A stretch of DNA of 64,000 bases from Paulinella micropora (lineage: Eukaryota > Cercozoa > Imbricatea > Euglyphida). A model generated the notes under the pieces. It had not been told where the DNA came from. It saw only the letters and a program-made list of their open reading frames with translations, and did not search any database. Position numbers and translations under genes: made by a program. The DNA is taken from the NCBI GenBank assembly GCA_009731375.1, contig BJOX01000014.1, forward strand, positions 730,465-794,464, in the 5' to 3' direction. Each line of letters begins with the position of its first letter. Position 1 is the stretch's first letter. Shown here piece after piece: positions 1 to 26,684 of the stretch.

Positions 1-62
1 GGATGGCGAGAAAGGGACAGAAGGGCAGCAAGAGAAGGAAGAGTCAGGTGGAAGAAGGTCAC

Positions 63-13356
<13,294 letters not shown>

Positions 13357-14180
13357 CTGTCAGAGAGGTTCCAACCTCTGGGTGATGGGCAATTACTTCA
13401 AGCGCTTCGCCCTCATCCAGTTCTTGCGTCCAACATCTGTGGCATGCCTCATGAGAAAGCTCTTGAAGAGCTTTCAAACGAGCTGTTGTACAAGGATCAG
13501 CGAGTAGAAATGGCTGAGAACAAAGTGCTTGGAGCCTTGGCTCATGGTACCTAAGAACTAGGCACTTCTCCAGCAGAGAGTCTCCTAGTTTATCAGGACC
13601 ATGACTGAACAGCTATTAAGTTTGCAGGCGCTTCGTTCTCAGGTCATTCTAGCTTTCATCGCTGGGTTAGCGGCTGGTTTGAAAGCTCTCTTCATGGCCC
13701 TTCTGAGTTTCTTAAGACTGAGGCTTCAGGCAGTGGCTGTGAAAGTAAATAGCTTCAAATCCTCCTGATTGCCACAAAGCCCTGCTTTATTCTGACAGCA
13801 GGTCTTGTTGCGGGCAAGGCTTGATGTCAATCTTTCCACACACCCCCCCCCCCCTTCAAAAAAAAGGACACACACAAAAAACACAAACACAAACACACAC
13901 ACACACACTGTGACATACACACATATACCACCCCCTACTCTGAACACCTTTCAGGAATAAAAATCATGATGTACCATTTGTCTCGTCTGCATATGTTTGT
14001 GTTTGTGCCTGTTTACATGCGCGAGTTTGTTTACGTCGTCTTCCACGTGTTCATGTGTCAGTTTGCAAGCATATGTCGCGTAATAATACTGTACGTGTTT
14101 TGATGCACAACAATGATAATCGGAGTTGACGTAGAGAACGACATAGAACTGTTGATATTGATCTTCGTTTGAACCAAGAT
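13357..14180. other. Spacer between WD40 gene and first ankyrin exon found
   Basis: About 820 bases holding the second copy of the dispersed repeat (13390-13570), a possible third fragment (13620-13700) and a C-run plus CA tract (13842-13912). The missing 5' exon and promoter of the kinase gene should lie here, but I could not identify them. Confidence 0.5.
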
Positions 14181-16015
<1,835 letters not shown>

Positions 16016-16075
16016 GTCATGCTAAACCAGCGACATTACATGTTTGTACAGAGAAAGGGGGAGGGATGTGTTTGA

Positions 16076-16123
16076 GGGGAGGGGGTGGGGGTGGGGGGGG
16101 GGGGGGGGGGGAANNNNNNNNNN
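16076..16123. other. Poly-G run and assembly gap
   Basis: A G-run ends in AA and ten N (16114-16123), just upstream of the WD40 gene start. Confidence 0.9.
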
Positions 16124-16189
16124 TATGCATGTGTGTTCTGGAAAAATGATGCCTACGTATCTAGCTAGCTAGCTAGATAGAGGGATGGA

Positions 16190-16211
16190 TAGACGGATGG
16201 ATAGATGGATG

Positions 16212-16271
<60 letters not shown>

Positions 16272-16596
16272 TAGATAGATAGATACATAGATAGATAGAT
16301 AGAGATATGGATACACACACGCATCAAGTGGTGTATATTGTATCTATGTGTGTGTTTTATGGTCAAACGCTTTTGCCTAGTGTGAAAATTGTGGCGATGT
16401 AACCTGCTGCCCCTTCATAATATGGTGAGTTTCCTCCTCATTGTCGTCTTCCTCTTCCTGCTGCTCCTCGTCCTCCTACCAACGAATAAAGAAATTATTT
16501 AAAAAAATGTGATGAGGAAAATAACTATCTATCTACCTACCTATCTATCTACCTATCTATCTACCTATCTATCTACCTATCTATCTACCTACCTAC

Positions 16597-16667
<71 letters not shown>

Positions 16668-16675
16668 TCTATCTA

Positions 16676-16722
<47 letters not shown>

Positions 16723-16760
16723 ATATCTATCTATATATCTATCTATCTATCTTTTCGTCC
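16190..16760. repeat. GATA (16190-16290) and TATC (16525-16755) arrays
   Basis: Two arrays of the same tetranucleotide in opposite orientation flank the candidate acidic exon. Confidence 0.85.
16377..16475 (-). CDS. Candidate acidic C-terminal exon of an unidentified gene
   Basis: After a GTTGGTAG acceptor an open frame of 32 codons runs to TAG. It begins with an acidic stretch (EDEEQQEEEDDNEEE) and ends GQQVTSPQFSH. The acceptor, the pyrimidine tract before it and the stop fit a terminal exon, but no partner exon was found upstream (16480-18300). It may also be chance in a purine-rich tract. Confidence 0.25.
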   Translation of the reverse strand, partial: EDEEQQEEEDDNEEETHHIMKGQQVTSPQFSH

Positions 16761-17146
16761 ATCTACCCAATTCTATATGTCTATCTATCCACTAATACAT
16801 CTATATTTTATGCATATATGTGCATGTACATATTGTACCTATGAGGCTTTGGTTTATCCACACATCTACCTGTTTCTTTATCCCTTTATCCAACTTTTTC
16901 TCATCTACGTATCAGTACTTCGTTTTCTTCTTCGATTTTCGCTTTCTCAGTTACCTAAAATCTCTTCTCTGGTTTGGTTTCTGGCATTTTTGGACAAGAG
17001 TGTGGGGATGAGACAGATAGATGTATGTATGTATGTATTTATGTATGTATGTATGTATGTATGTATGTATGTATGTATGTATGTTTGTTTGTTGTAAGCA
17101 TGTATGTATGCATGTATTTATGTACATAAGCTAGATTTCAATCTGG

Positions 17147-17179
<33 letters not shown>

Positions 17180-18540
17180 TNNNNNNNNNNNNNNNNNNNN
17201 NNNNNNNNNNNNNNNNNNNNNNNNNNNNNNNNNNNNNNNNNNNNNNNNNNNNNNNNNNNNNNNNCTGGGCGGGGGTCTGCCAGTATGTGTGTTGCATATG
17301 TGTTGCACATGAGAAACTCGCCCCTGGGGAAAAAGTTTAGCGAAATCAAAGGTTATAATATTTATTATTTGTAAACTGTTCACAGTAAAAATAAATAATG
17401 CCGGCTGCGGGGATGCAAGTATGAGCAAGTGAAATAAAGCCGTATCTACACGGAATTCCGTACAGAGATAGTAAAAGATACTTAATAACAAGATACACGT
17501 TAACACTCGAAACTAAGGTTGTTGCTGTGCAACGATCCTAGATTCCAAGATTTTTCGAGGAAGGAAGGTCAGAAACACAGATAAAAAGGCGGAGGTGGAT
17601 GAAAACGGCACAGCATCCCTAGCTAACATGTAAACAATTGTTTTGGAACCAAACCACGACGAATTAACCATTTTTTCACAAGTTGGTGCGTGAGTGGGGA
17701 ATTGCATGTTCCTAACTAGTCCACCAGTGGCATGCAGGGGCTCGAATTCGTGTGCTCCTACAGCTCTCACAGGCAAGCTCGAGACATGCAATCATCATGT
17801 AAGTAAGAATAAGAGCACGGGGAGCCTCGCTTCAGGATCCTTCACGAGCATAGAGGCTGCAAGGGCGGTAGGTAGGAAGCAGGGCACCTAGCTGCCTTGA
17901 GCACCTCACACATGTACCACCATTCAACTAAACACTCGAACGTTTGTTGGGACCCTGGAGAAGGGGTCTGCCATAGGACCAGGGCAGAGGCCACCCACAC
18001 ACTACACCAGACCTCGGTGAGTCTCAGACCATCTATCACCTACCAGAAACACCTAGAGGATATTCCAGGGTCGACTGGCGCGAAAGCACAAGGAGCTGCT
18101 GCGTCGGACAAGACGCACATTTATTGTAATTCACCTCCCCTAACCTTTGGGACATTCATCTTGGGAAAGCTCGAGATGTGTGACATAACCACCGACCGAC
18201 TATCCACCCACCCCCAATTTACAAGATTTTTCTTCCCGATTTCGATTCCACCAAAAACCTCTGCAAACCATACACTCTTCTAGTGTATAAAAACGCCTAC
18301 AGGTCCGGAAAAAACAGAAAGTTTCCATTTACAAAGCAAACCAGGAAAAAGTTAGTGGCAGAAAAGCTCAGCTTTTGGGAAACATGTTGGTTTGGACTAT
18401 CGTGGTTTTGGTTCCTGTTGATGTGATATACCCACCTTAAACCATATTTTATTGGTCCTGATAAACACCGGAGGGGTTTCTCCACCAGGAAAACCCCGCT
18501 GGGGTTTATCAACAAAATTATCGCCCGCAAAACCTGGTTA
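16761..18540. other. Mostly unique spacer with TGTA repeat and an 84-N gap
   Basis: The stretch holds a (TGTA)n tract (17020-17085), a G-run and an 84-base gap (17181-17264), then about 1.2 kb of unique DNA. I see no exon with good splice sites, no tRNA and no known repeat. It lies between divergent genes (WD40 on minus, dynein on plus), so promoters may lie here, but none is recognisable. Confidence 0.5.
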
Positions 18541-18542
18541 GT

Positions 18543-18843
18543 TACATACATACATATGTACAAACATACACATACATACATACATACATACATACATACA
18601 TACATACATACATACATACATACATACATACATACATACATACATACATACATACATACATACATACATACATACACACATACATACATACATACATACA
18701 TACATACATACATACATACATACATACATACATACATACAGTACAAACATACATACGTACATGCATGCATACATACATACATACATACATACATACATAC
18801 ATACATACATACATACATACATACATACATACATACATACATA

Positions 18844-18875
<32 letters not shown>

Positions 18876-19206
18876 TATATACGTATACACATACATACAT
18901 AGATACATAGATACATAAATACATACATGCAAACATAGATGCATGAGTTGCATGCATGCATACATACATACATACATACATACATACATACATACATACA
19001 TACATACATACATACATGCATGCATGCATGCATGCATACATACATACAAGATCTCATACATACATACATACATACCAACATACATACATGCATGCATGCT
19101 TGCGTTTATACATGCATGCATGCATGTTTTTATGTATACATGCATGCATGCATACATACATACACACATACATACATACATACATACATACATACATACA
19201 TACCCT
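18543..19206. repeat. (TACA)n / (CATG CATA) array
   Basis: About 660 bases of CATA tetranucleotides with CATGCATG islands end directly before the first dynein exon. Confidence 0.9.
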
Positions 19207-19223
19207 AATACAGGAGGAAGTCG

Positions 19224-22200
19224 ATGGAGGCAGAACAAGAATTTGTGCAGGCGCTGCTCAAGCTGAAGACCTTTTTGTCCGTTACATGCCTGTCTGAGCT
19301 GGGTGGCGACCCCGAGCATTTTCGACATTCGGCCAATGAACCCGAGAGTCAAGTACGCCGATTCTTCTTCTTCTTCTTCTTCTTCTTCTTCTTCTTCTTC
19401 TTCTTCTTCTTCCTCCTCCTCCTTCTTCTTCTTCTTCTTCTTCTTCTTCTTCTCCTCCTCCTCCTCCTCCTCCTCCTTCCTTCCTTCTTCTTCCTTCTTC
19501 TTCCTTCTTCTTCCTTCTTCTGCCTTCTTCTTCCTTCCTCCTCTTCCTCCTCTTCCTCCTCCTCTTCCTCCTCCTCCTCCTCCTCCTTCTTCTTCTTCTT
19601 CTTCTTCTTCTTCTTCTTCTTCTTCTTCTTCCTCTTCCTTCTTCGTTTTCTTCCTTCTTTCTTCTTCTTCTTCTTCTTCTTCTTCTTCTTCCTCTCCTTC
19701 TTCTCCCTCCTCCTGCTCCTCCTCCTGCTCCTCCTCCTGCTCCTCCTCCTGCTCCTCCTCCTGCTCCTCCTCCTCCTCCTTATCCTCCTCCTCATCCTCC
19801 TCCTTATCCTCCTCCTCATCCTCCTCCTCATCCTCCTCCTCATCCTCCTCATCCTCCTCCTCATCCTCCTCATCTTCTTCTTCTTCTTCTTCTTCTTCTT
19901 CTTCTTCTTCTTCTTCCTTCTTCTTCCTTCTTCTTCCTTCTTCTTCCTTCTTCTTCCTTCTTCTTCTTCTTCTTCTTCTTCTTCTTCTTCTTCTTCTTCT
20001 TCTTCTTCTTCATAGTTCTTGCTTTCAAACTTGGATGTTGCTGCCTCTAGCGCGTTCTCGGAAGCTTTGTGCGTGACGCGGAGCAGATGGTTCTGGTTGT
20101 GAGTAGATATCATCTCGATGGTAGCCCCGATGCAAGATACCAGTATAATGGCCAGTCAAGCCTGACCACCCCCCCCCCCCTCTTTTTCCAATTATGGTCT
20201 CGCCTAAAGTTCTCAACCGCACACACATCGAATTTCTGGATGTTATGTTCATTTTCCATTCACGTTACTATATTGTAAGGGTGGTGAACGGATGTATCTC
20301 TGAACGTGTGAAGGGACCGGCGGTCAAGGGTTTCGTTTTCATTTGGATCTGGAGGCGACCCCGGAATGGGTTAATTAGCTTCTCCCTCCTCCTCCTCCTC
20401 CTCTTCCTCCTCCTTTTCTCATGTCTTTTTCTTTTTCTTCTTCTTCTTCTTCTTCTTCTTCTTCTTCTTCTTCTTCTTCTGCTGCTGCTGCTGCTGCTGC
20501 TTCTGCTTCTGCTTCTTCTCTGTTTTGAACCACCATTGCTAATAAAGTCATTTTTTCAGGGCAGCAAAACGATTGGGAGTTCGACATCAGTGGCTATAAT
20601 TAAGGTAAAATGATCGTTTTCTTCCGATTGTTTTGCGTGAATGATTCTGCCTTTTTTGCTTCGATTTGCTTCTGTTTCCTGTCCCAGGCGCGAGCAACCC
20701 CTCTCTTGGCCAGCGATGACCAGATGAACCTTCGACTCTGTCGTGACCTAACATCCTGTAAGACTATCCTCAACTACGTCCAGCAGTGTTTCCTTCCCTA
20801 CCGTCGAGCTTTATTGGAGCGCGCGGGAAGCCAACTAGCACAGGCTAGTGGGGAGGGCAACATTGCTGTGCTTCGAGGGCATGACAAAGTGCGCGACTTG
20901 GGAATAAAATTATTGTTGCGTTCGTCTTCACCTTTGACCTCCTTTTCCCCGGTTACGCTGGAGGTGCATCGTCGGATTTCGGACGTTGTGGGGAAGTGTC
21001 AGGCTGAAGGCAAAACACCCAAAGTTGAGGAGCTGGGTGGGGACGTCGACGACGTGTTCCTCAACGAACTGCAGCAGGGTCTCACAGCCTGGAAAGAACA
21101 AATACTGTCCGTGACGGTTTTGGATCGAGAGGTAAAAACTGGAACGACTCTGGAGGAGATAAATTTTTGGCTCAGCAAAGAGAAAGCAGTTCACCACATT
21201 TATGACCAGCTAGGTTCCGTACCCGTGGTTCTCACTTTCCAGGTCTTGAACGAGAACAAGCGTTCCTGGGCCACTCAGGGATTCACCGCTGAGGTTGGCC
21301 TTTCGGAAAATAAGAAGGAGGACAAGGTCCATCAATACAGCAATTTTCTTCGAGACTTTCCTATCGAGCGACTTTTGACCGCACCGGACTTCGCAAAGCT
21401 TGAACATGCAGTGCGGATGATCTTTAGGCACCTGAAGCAGATACAACATGTGCCTTACCCTCTGGAGCGTGCGATCGGGCTGACTCATACTCTGTCGCGC
21501 GAGTTGGCGGACCGTATCAAAGTAGTCATGGACAAATGCAAGGCTATGGACATGGAGCTCACCGACCTTATTCAACACACGCATTCCTGCATGAAACTTC
21601 TAGATGCGTGGGACGACAATTGGGAGTGTTTCCTGGATGATCTCAGAGAGATCAAGCGTCAAAAGCGACCGGATGAGATCATTATCGCTCTGACAGACCG
21701 TTTCCAAGCTCTGGATAAACTCAAGCAAAGGATCACGAACGTCTATGACCTTCGGAAAGCACATCTAGAGCTGAGGGACGTGGTAATGGCTGCTGATCCT
21801 GTGGTCAGAGATTCCGCTCTCAAGCAGACTGATGCAGCTTATGCTTTCCTGCGCAACGCCGACGTCTTTGCAGTCAGTGCTGAAGGCAACGAGGAGTTTG
21901 CGCGTGCTCAAAAGCAGTACTACGACAAAGTTGACCAGGTTGAAGATGAGTCTGGAGATAAGGTGAGAGAACTCATGGGTCAGGCCAAGGATGTCAATGA
22001 GATGTTTCGCATTTGTGCAAAGTTCAGGGCTTTGTTTGTGCGTCCTCGCATCCAGCAGCGTGCGATCCGAGAGTATCAGGAACAGCTCATCGCTACTGTC
22101 AAAAAGGACATTGAAATCCTCCAGGAGAAGTTCCAAAACCAGTATCACAAGTCCGAAGCTCGGCGCATGTCTCGCATTCATGATGTTCCTCCTGTGTCTG

Positions 22201-24479
22201 GTGCTCTTATCTGGAATGGACAAATCCAGCGACAGCTGGACAGGTACAGACAGCGGATGGCCGACCTGCTGGGTAAAGAGTGGGTTCACCACGTCCAGGG
22301 CAAGAGGCTACAGGAGGAGTGTGATCTTTTCCAGATACGGCTGCAAACGCGGAAGCTCTTTACCTTTAAGTCATGGGTCGCTGGCACAAAAGATGTGGAG
22401 GCCTTTGACATTGAGGCACAGATCTTTTGCATCGTCACCAAACAGGGTGGATCGACACTGGCCGTGAACTTTGACAAGAGGATGGTGCACCTGTCCAAAG
22501 AAGTGCGCAGTCTGGCACGCTTGGGCATGAAGATGCCGGTGCAGCTGGTGATCATGGCGGACGAGACGCGCCTATCTTACCCGTGTGCGATGCAGTTGGA
22601 GGAGGCCATTGCGAGCTACACGGGCACCTGCAGCCAGCTGACCAAAAGGCCGCAACTGTCTGCGCTGGCAGCAGGGAAGCAACGCAACGTGGAAGACCAG
22701 CTCAGCAAAGGGGTCTACAAAAGATGGGACTCGGATGGCCTCAAAACGTACGTGAAAGCCTTAAACCGTGTGGCCTTGGAGTTCAGGGATCATGTCGAAG
22801 AACTCATCACGCTGAACCAGAGCAGCACACACGCCTTGGAAAGACTGCGGACGTGCCCTGCCACGCATGATGCGCTGCGCAACATCCTGTACGAGATCCA
22901 GACGGTGGTGGACCGCGTCGACAAGCGAGGCTTCTCCAACCTGGGCACTTGGGTCAGCACGCTGTACCAGCAGGTGGAAGAACGGCTCACTGAAAAGCTC
23001 GAGACGATCTTGCAACTGTGGGATAAATCTTTGGATAAAGACCCCTCCGCGGCTCGGCATGAGTTGGTCAACCGCCAACATGTATGTACGTACGTATTCA
23101 TGTATGCATGCATGCATGCATGTATGTATGTATGTATGTGTGTGTGTGTATGTATGTATGTGTGCATGCATGTATTTGTGTATGTATGTAAGGTTTGTAG
23201 GTATGTGATGCATGCAGGAATGAATGTGATGTATGCATACATGACATGTATGTTTGATTGGATGTTTGCATGTATGAATGTATGCATGCATGCATGTATG
23301 TATTTTTGTATGCATACATGTATGTACGTGTATGTGTGGTCATGTTTGTGTGCAGGATCTGCATGAGCGCAGCGAAGCAATTGATGCAGCGGCGCACAAG
23401 GACCAGCCTGCTTTAGACTGTTTTACATACGTACGCACTGACGGAATTCGCCACCAGCTCTACGTACAAAATGGCTTGGTGCGGCTTGAGCCCCCACTCG
23501 AGCACGCTCGTCTGGTGCTCACACAAGAATTTATGAACTGGGCCGCTGTCGTTTGTGACCTACCTAGATTGAAGCTCCAAGACTGTCACACAGCAGAAGC
23601 GCCAGAAATGAAAGAAAAAGAAAAGACAGGAAGAAAGACAATAAAGGAAATGAAAGAACAGAAGAGAAGGACAGAAGGGAGGAATGAAGAAGAAGAAGAA
23701 GAAGAAGAAGAAGAAGAAGAAGAAGAAGAAGAAGAAGAAGAAGAAGAAGAACAGCAACAACAACAACAACAAGAACAACAAGAACAACAAAAACAAGAAG
23801 AACAAGAAGAACAAGAAGAACAAGAAGAACAAGAAGAACAAGAAGAACAAGAAGAACAAGAAGAAAGAAAAAGAGACGGAAAAAGAGAAGATAGCTCTAG
23901 CAAGAAGGATTTAACCTATCGCTCGCTGCTGAAGAAGGTGAAGAAGGGCGTGCAGAATTGCCTGAAGAGGATGGAAGCGAAGCTTGCACTGGCGGCAGAG
24001 TGTCGGCGCGAATATCAAGCGCTCCTCCACCCGGAGCTCATCACGGAGCTCGACCGAATGTTGCATGAGGGTGCACACGATTTGCCTGCGTTGCAAGCCC
24101 TGCTCGCCTCCATGCCGAATCCCTTTGTGCATCCCGACAGAGAGCGAAGCTTCGGCCCCATAGTTTTGGAATGCGGGGCAGTGCAGGACAAGATAAAAGA
24201 CTGGTACTATCCGTGGCATGGGCAGCTTCTAGCACATATTGGGCTGCAAAAGCTACACGCCTCGCAAAAGCACGAGAGTCAGGACCCTGTTTTCAGCCGC
24301 AGGGAGGAAAGGTTGGAAGAGGTGGAAGTGGAGGAAGCAAAAGAGGTGGTGAAGGAGTTGGAGGAGCAGCTGGACGTTGAGGAGGTGGAGGTAGAGGTGG
24401 AGGTGGAAGAGGGGGTCTACGAAGAGATGGAGGAGGAGGCCGAGGCGGACTTGGAGGAAGAGGTGGCAAGGCTTCTATG
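19224..24479 (+). CDS. DYNC1H1: Cytoplasmic dynein-1 heavy chain, tail region only (truncated)
   Basis: The main exon (20688-23081) encodes the dynein heavy-chain N-terminal tail, which dimerises and binds intermediate chains. Recognisable stretches are FLNELQQGLTAWKEQI, TTLEEINFWLSKEKAVHHI, DVNEMFRICAKFRALFVRPR and VHLSKEVRSLARLGMKMPV, close to cytoplasmic dynein 1 rather than axonemal dyneins. A short exon (20560-20604, ending TSVAIIK) precedes it across an 83-bp phase-0 intron. Intron 23082-23355 (TGTA repeats) joins exon 23356 onward, with VLTQEFMNWAAVV and RSFGPIVLECGAVQ. Upstream pieces at 19224-19350 (LLKLKTFLS), 20051-20098 and about 20197-20274 are likely early exons; the ATG at 19224 is a possible start. 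Linker, six AAA modules and stalk (over 3,000 residues) are absent. The 3' part (after about 24300) is GGA-repeat sequence and may be intron. Either a truncated gene or a broken assembly. Confidence 0.82.
19358..20012. repeat. TTC / TCC trinucleotide arrays in dynein intron
   Basis: About 650 bases of TTC, TCC and TGC-containing trinucleotide repeats form a polypyrimidine intron between the first dynein exon piece and 20051. Very long open frames on both strands here are repeat artefacts. A similar tract (20385-20520) lies in a later dynein intron. Confidence 0.9.
23083..23355 (+). repeat. (TGTA)n intron in dynein gene
   Basis: The intron runs from a CAACAT|GTATGT donor to a TGTGCAG acceptor and consists of TGTA/TGCA repeats; removing it keeps the dynein frame. 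Confidence 0.75.
23686..23870 (+). repeat. In-frame (GAA)n / (CAA)n tract within dynein coding frame
   Basis: A GAA tract, then CAA, then GAA-CAA blocks stay in the dynein frame and would encode poly-Glu, poly-Gln and Glu-Gln runs between CDLPRLKLQ and the next conserved segment (LTYRSLLKKV). No stop interrupts it. It is either a real acidic insertion or an unspliced repeat intron. Confidence 0.7.
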
Positions 24480-25440
24480 ATCAAAAGAGCGCGAGGAAAA
24501 GAAAAGAAAGAAGAGAAGAAAAAAGAAAGAAAAGACAGAAGCTTACTTCGTCCTTGAGTTTCCTTTGTTCTCCTCCTGACAGCCTTTTTGTTTTTCACTT
24601 ATGTTCGCCTTACCACGCTTCCCTTTATTGATGATACTCATCGTCGCTACGAAAGGTTCTATTGAAATTCGTTCAGTTAGCACAAAGTAGTAAAGTCGAA
24701 GGATTTCTTAACAAGTTCGTTCGCCGCCGTCGGGCCACTAAAGAAACCGTATTAATTAAGGCCGGCGGCCCGAGCTCAAACCTTGCAGTGACCGGGGGGC
24801 CCGACCCGGGCGGCGCCTCGGGCTCTGAGCTCAGTCTCAGCCGGACGTTGCCACCGACTACTAGTACTAGTACCGCCACCGACTGATCATATTCAAGTAA
24901 ACTATATTAATACTACTAGCCCAGTATGTAAGTTTTATTTTCAAGTTCCACTGAAGGAAGTACGGATTTTCAAGCATTAATACCGTAAGCTTAGGCTACA
25001 ATATTACTGTCGGCCGGCCCGTACATTACATAGCCTGTGGCATCAAGTGTTGTCCGCCGCCGCTTGTCGTTATTTAACTCTTATGCTTGGTCTGCCCCTC
25101 TACCGTTGAGATACGACTAAGTGCCACGGTCAGAGTAGTTGTTCCTGTTACATCTGGAGCTGCTAACAAAAATTGAACTGGGTTTTGCTTTTGCTTTTCG
25201 TGAGGTTCACGAAAAGCTAGAGTTCTCACGTTTTTCTTGCCGCGCCCTTGGACGGTTTTTCTTGAGGTTTTGACACCTCGAAATTTTGGACAGAAAAGGG
25301 TGTTGACCTTTTTCAAGTTTTGCTTTAGACAGTTGAGCTTTCCCTTAGGGGGAGAGGAATAGAAACAGATTGTGTGTGAGGTGTAGGAGGACACACGTTT
25401 GTTTTGTGTTCGGTTGGAGGAAACAGGTGTCACAAGCATA
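24480..25440. other. Spacer between dynein fragment and LTR element
   Basis: About 960 bases of mixed composition. A GC-rich stretch near 24720-24880 and an AT-rich part with several 8-base palindromes are visible, but I see no gene, RNA or repeat family. It ends at the TG of the left LTR. Confidence 0.5.
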
Positions 25441-26290
25441 TGTGAGTTTGTATACAACTCTTCAAAAGCGCAGGTACAACGAACTCTTAAAGAACAATAT
25501 GGCTGCATTGACTTAACTGACTCTATGAGAGCAGGTGAAATACCAGTAAATATCAGAACGGTCAACTTCGTTTATTACGTAATTTCGAACTCGGTTGCAG
25601 GCTTGGGTTGCAACTTACGATCAGTGTTGAAACGTAGATTGTGGCGCAGGTTGGTCTCCAGTTCTCAAACGGATAGAATTGTCTAAACTCGAGTTAACAG
25701 TAACCTAACGGGTGGGGTTGGGTTGTCTGACTTGAAATATCCAAAATGCTTTGGGTTTGCAAAGTCAAAATGACTGGAACGGAGGTGAGACAGTTAAATA
25801 TTGTGTTCTTCCCGGTTTGGTTTCCTCCGTAATTTACCGTCACATGCGTGTTGCGGTGAATTTGGGGGAAAAGATGATATGGGGGGAAAAAAGGCAATAG
25901 TTAATCTTTTCTAAATAAATCTTTGACTTAATCGTTTGGAATCATTTCTGAACGGAATCGAAAACTAGTTAGTGAAGTCGAAACGTCGTGCAGAGGAGAA
26001 TCTAACGAGCCGGTCAAAAACGGTGAATTGTCAACGGTGTGTGTTTTGGCCGGTCGTTAAGGTGCTCAGTCTGATAGCTCCCCCCCCCAGACCTAACGGT
26101 TGAGTTGAGTTGCGTACAGAATGAGTGACTAAACGAACGAAGTATGATGTTTCCGTTAAAAAAATATCTAAAGGGAAAAGAGAAATGGGTGAGTCTCTTA
26201 AACCTATTGAGTGAATAAAAAGATTGATGCGTCGGTGATGTTGCGCGATGCAGATGATGATCAGCCGGGGCCGGATATTCATGATTCGCA
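25441..26290 (-). repeat. LTR, left copy (3' LTR by coding sense)
   Basis: An 850-bp copy beginning TGTGAGTTTG and ending ATTCGCA. It includes a nine-C run also present in the other copy and one A/C difference near 25496. Short frames inside are not considered coding. Confidence 0.85.
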
Positions 26291-26684
26291 GCGGGAAACT
26301 GGGACAATTGAGGCACAGTAGCGAGCGGTGGTATCAGGGGGCGATGTCGAGCCGTAGAAAATTAGGTGGCCGGGTATCACACAGCCAAGGTGAACCAATG
26401 AAGCACCAAATATGCCATGCCGATATGATCGCTGAGGTATTCAAGCTCGATGATGATAATCGTGACCTGCAGGCAGAAGAGGCGACCAAGGACTTACAAG
26501 GATACGTCGGTCGTGGCGTAATTTGTCTAGGGACGATGACGGTTCAAGTGGGAAAAGCGCTGGGCGGTGGCGGGTGAAGCCTATTACGATGGGTAAAACC
26601 CACTTGAGTGTGTTGGGGGTGTCTTCAAGATACCATAAAAGTATTGGCGGGAGGCCGTGAAGACGTCTGGTCGTTATATGCTGA
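26291..26684. other. Untranslated interior next to left LTR
   Basis: About 390 bases between the LTR and the end of the RT-like frame. No polypurine tract was recognised on either strand. Confidence 0.5.

Noticed and set aside
17690-17800. Possible tRNA gene (GGCTCGAATTC resembles a B box)
   Set aside because: No matching A box or cloverleaf could be formed around it.
19224-20113. Poly-Phe/Leu, poly-Ser and poly-Lys/Glu frames
   Set aside because: Artefacts of TTC/TCC trinucleotide repeats in a dynein intron.
24720-25020. Cluster of rare restriction-type palindromes that could suggest vector sequence
   Set aside because: The flanking DNA is not recognisable as vector and the palindromes are spread over 300 bases, so chance is enough.
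25074-25440. Minus-strand frame running from the left LTR into the flank
   Set aside because: It crosses the LTR boundary, has no domain and is probably chance.
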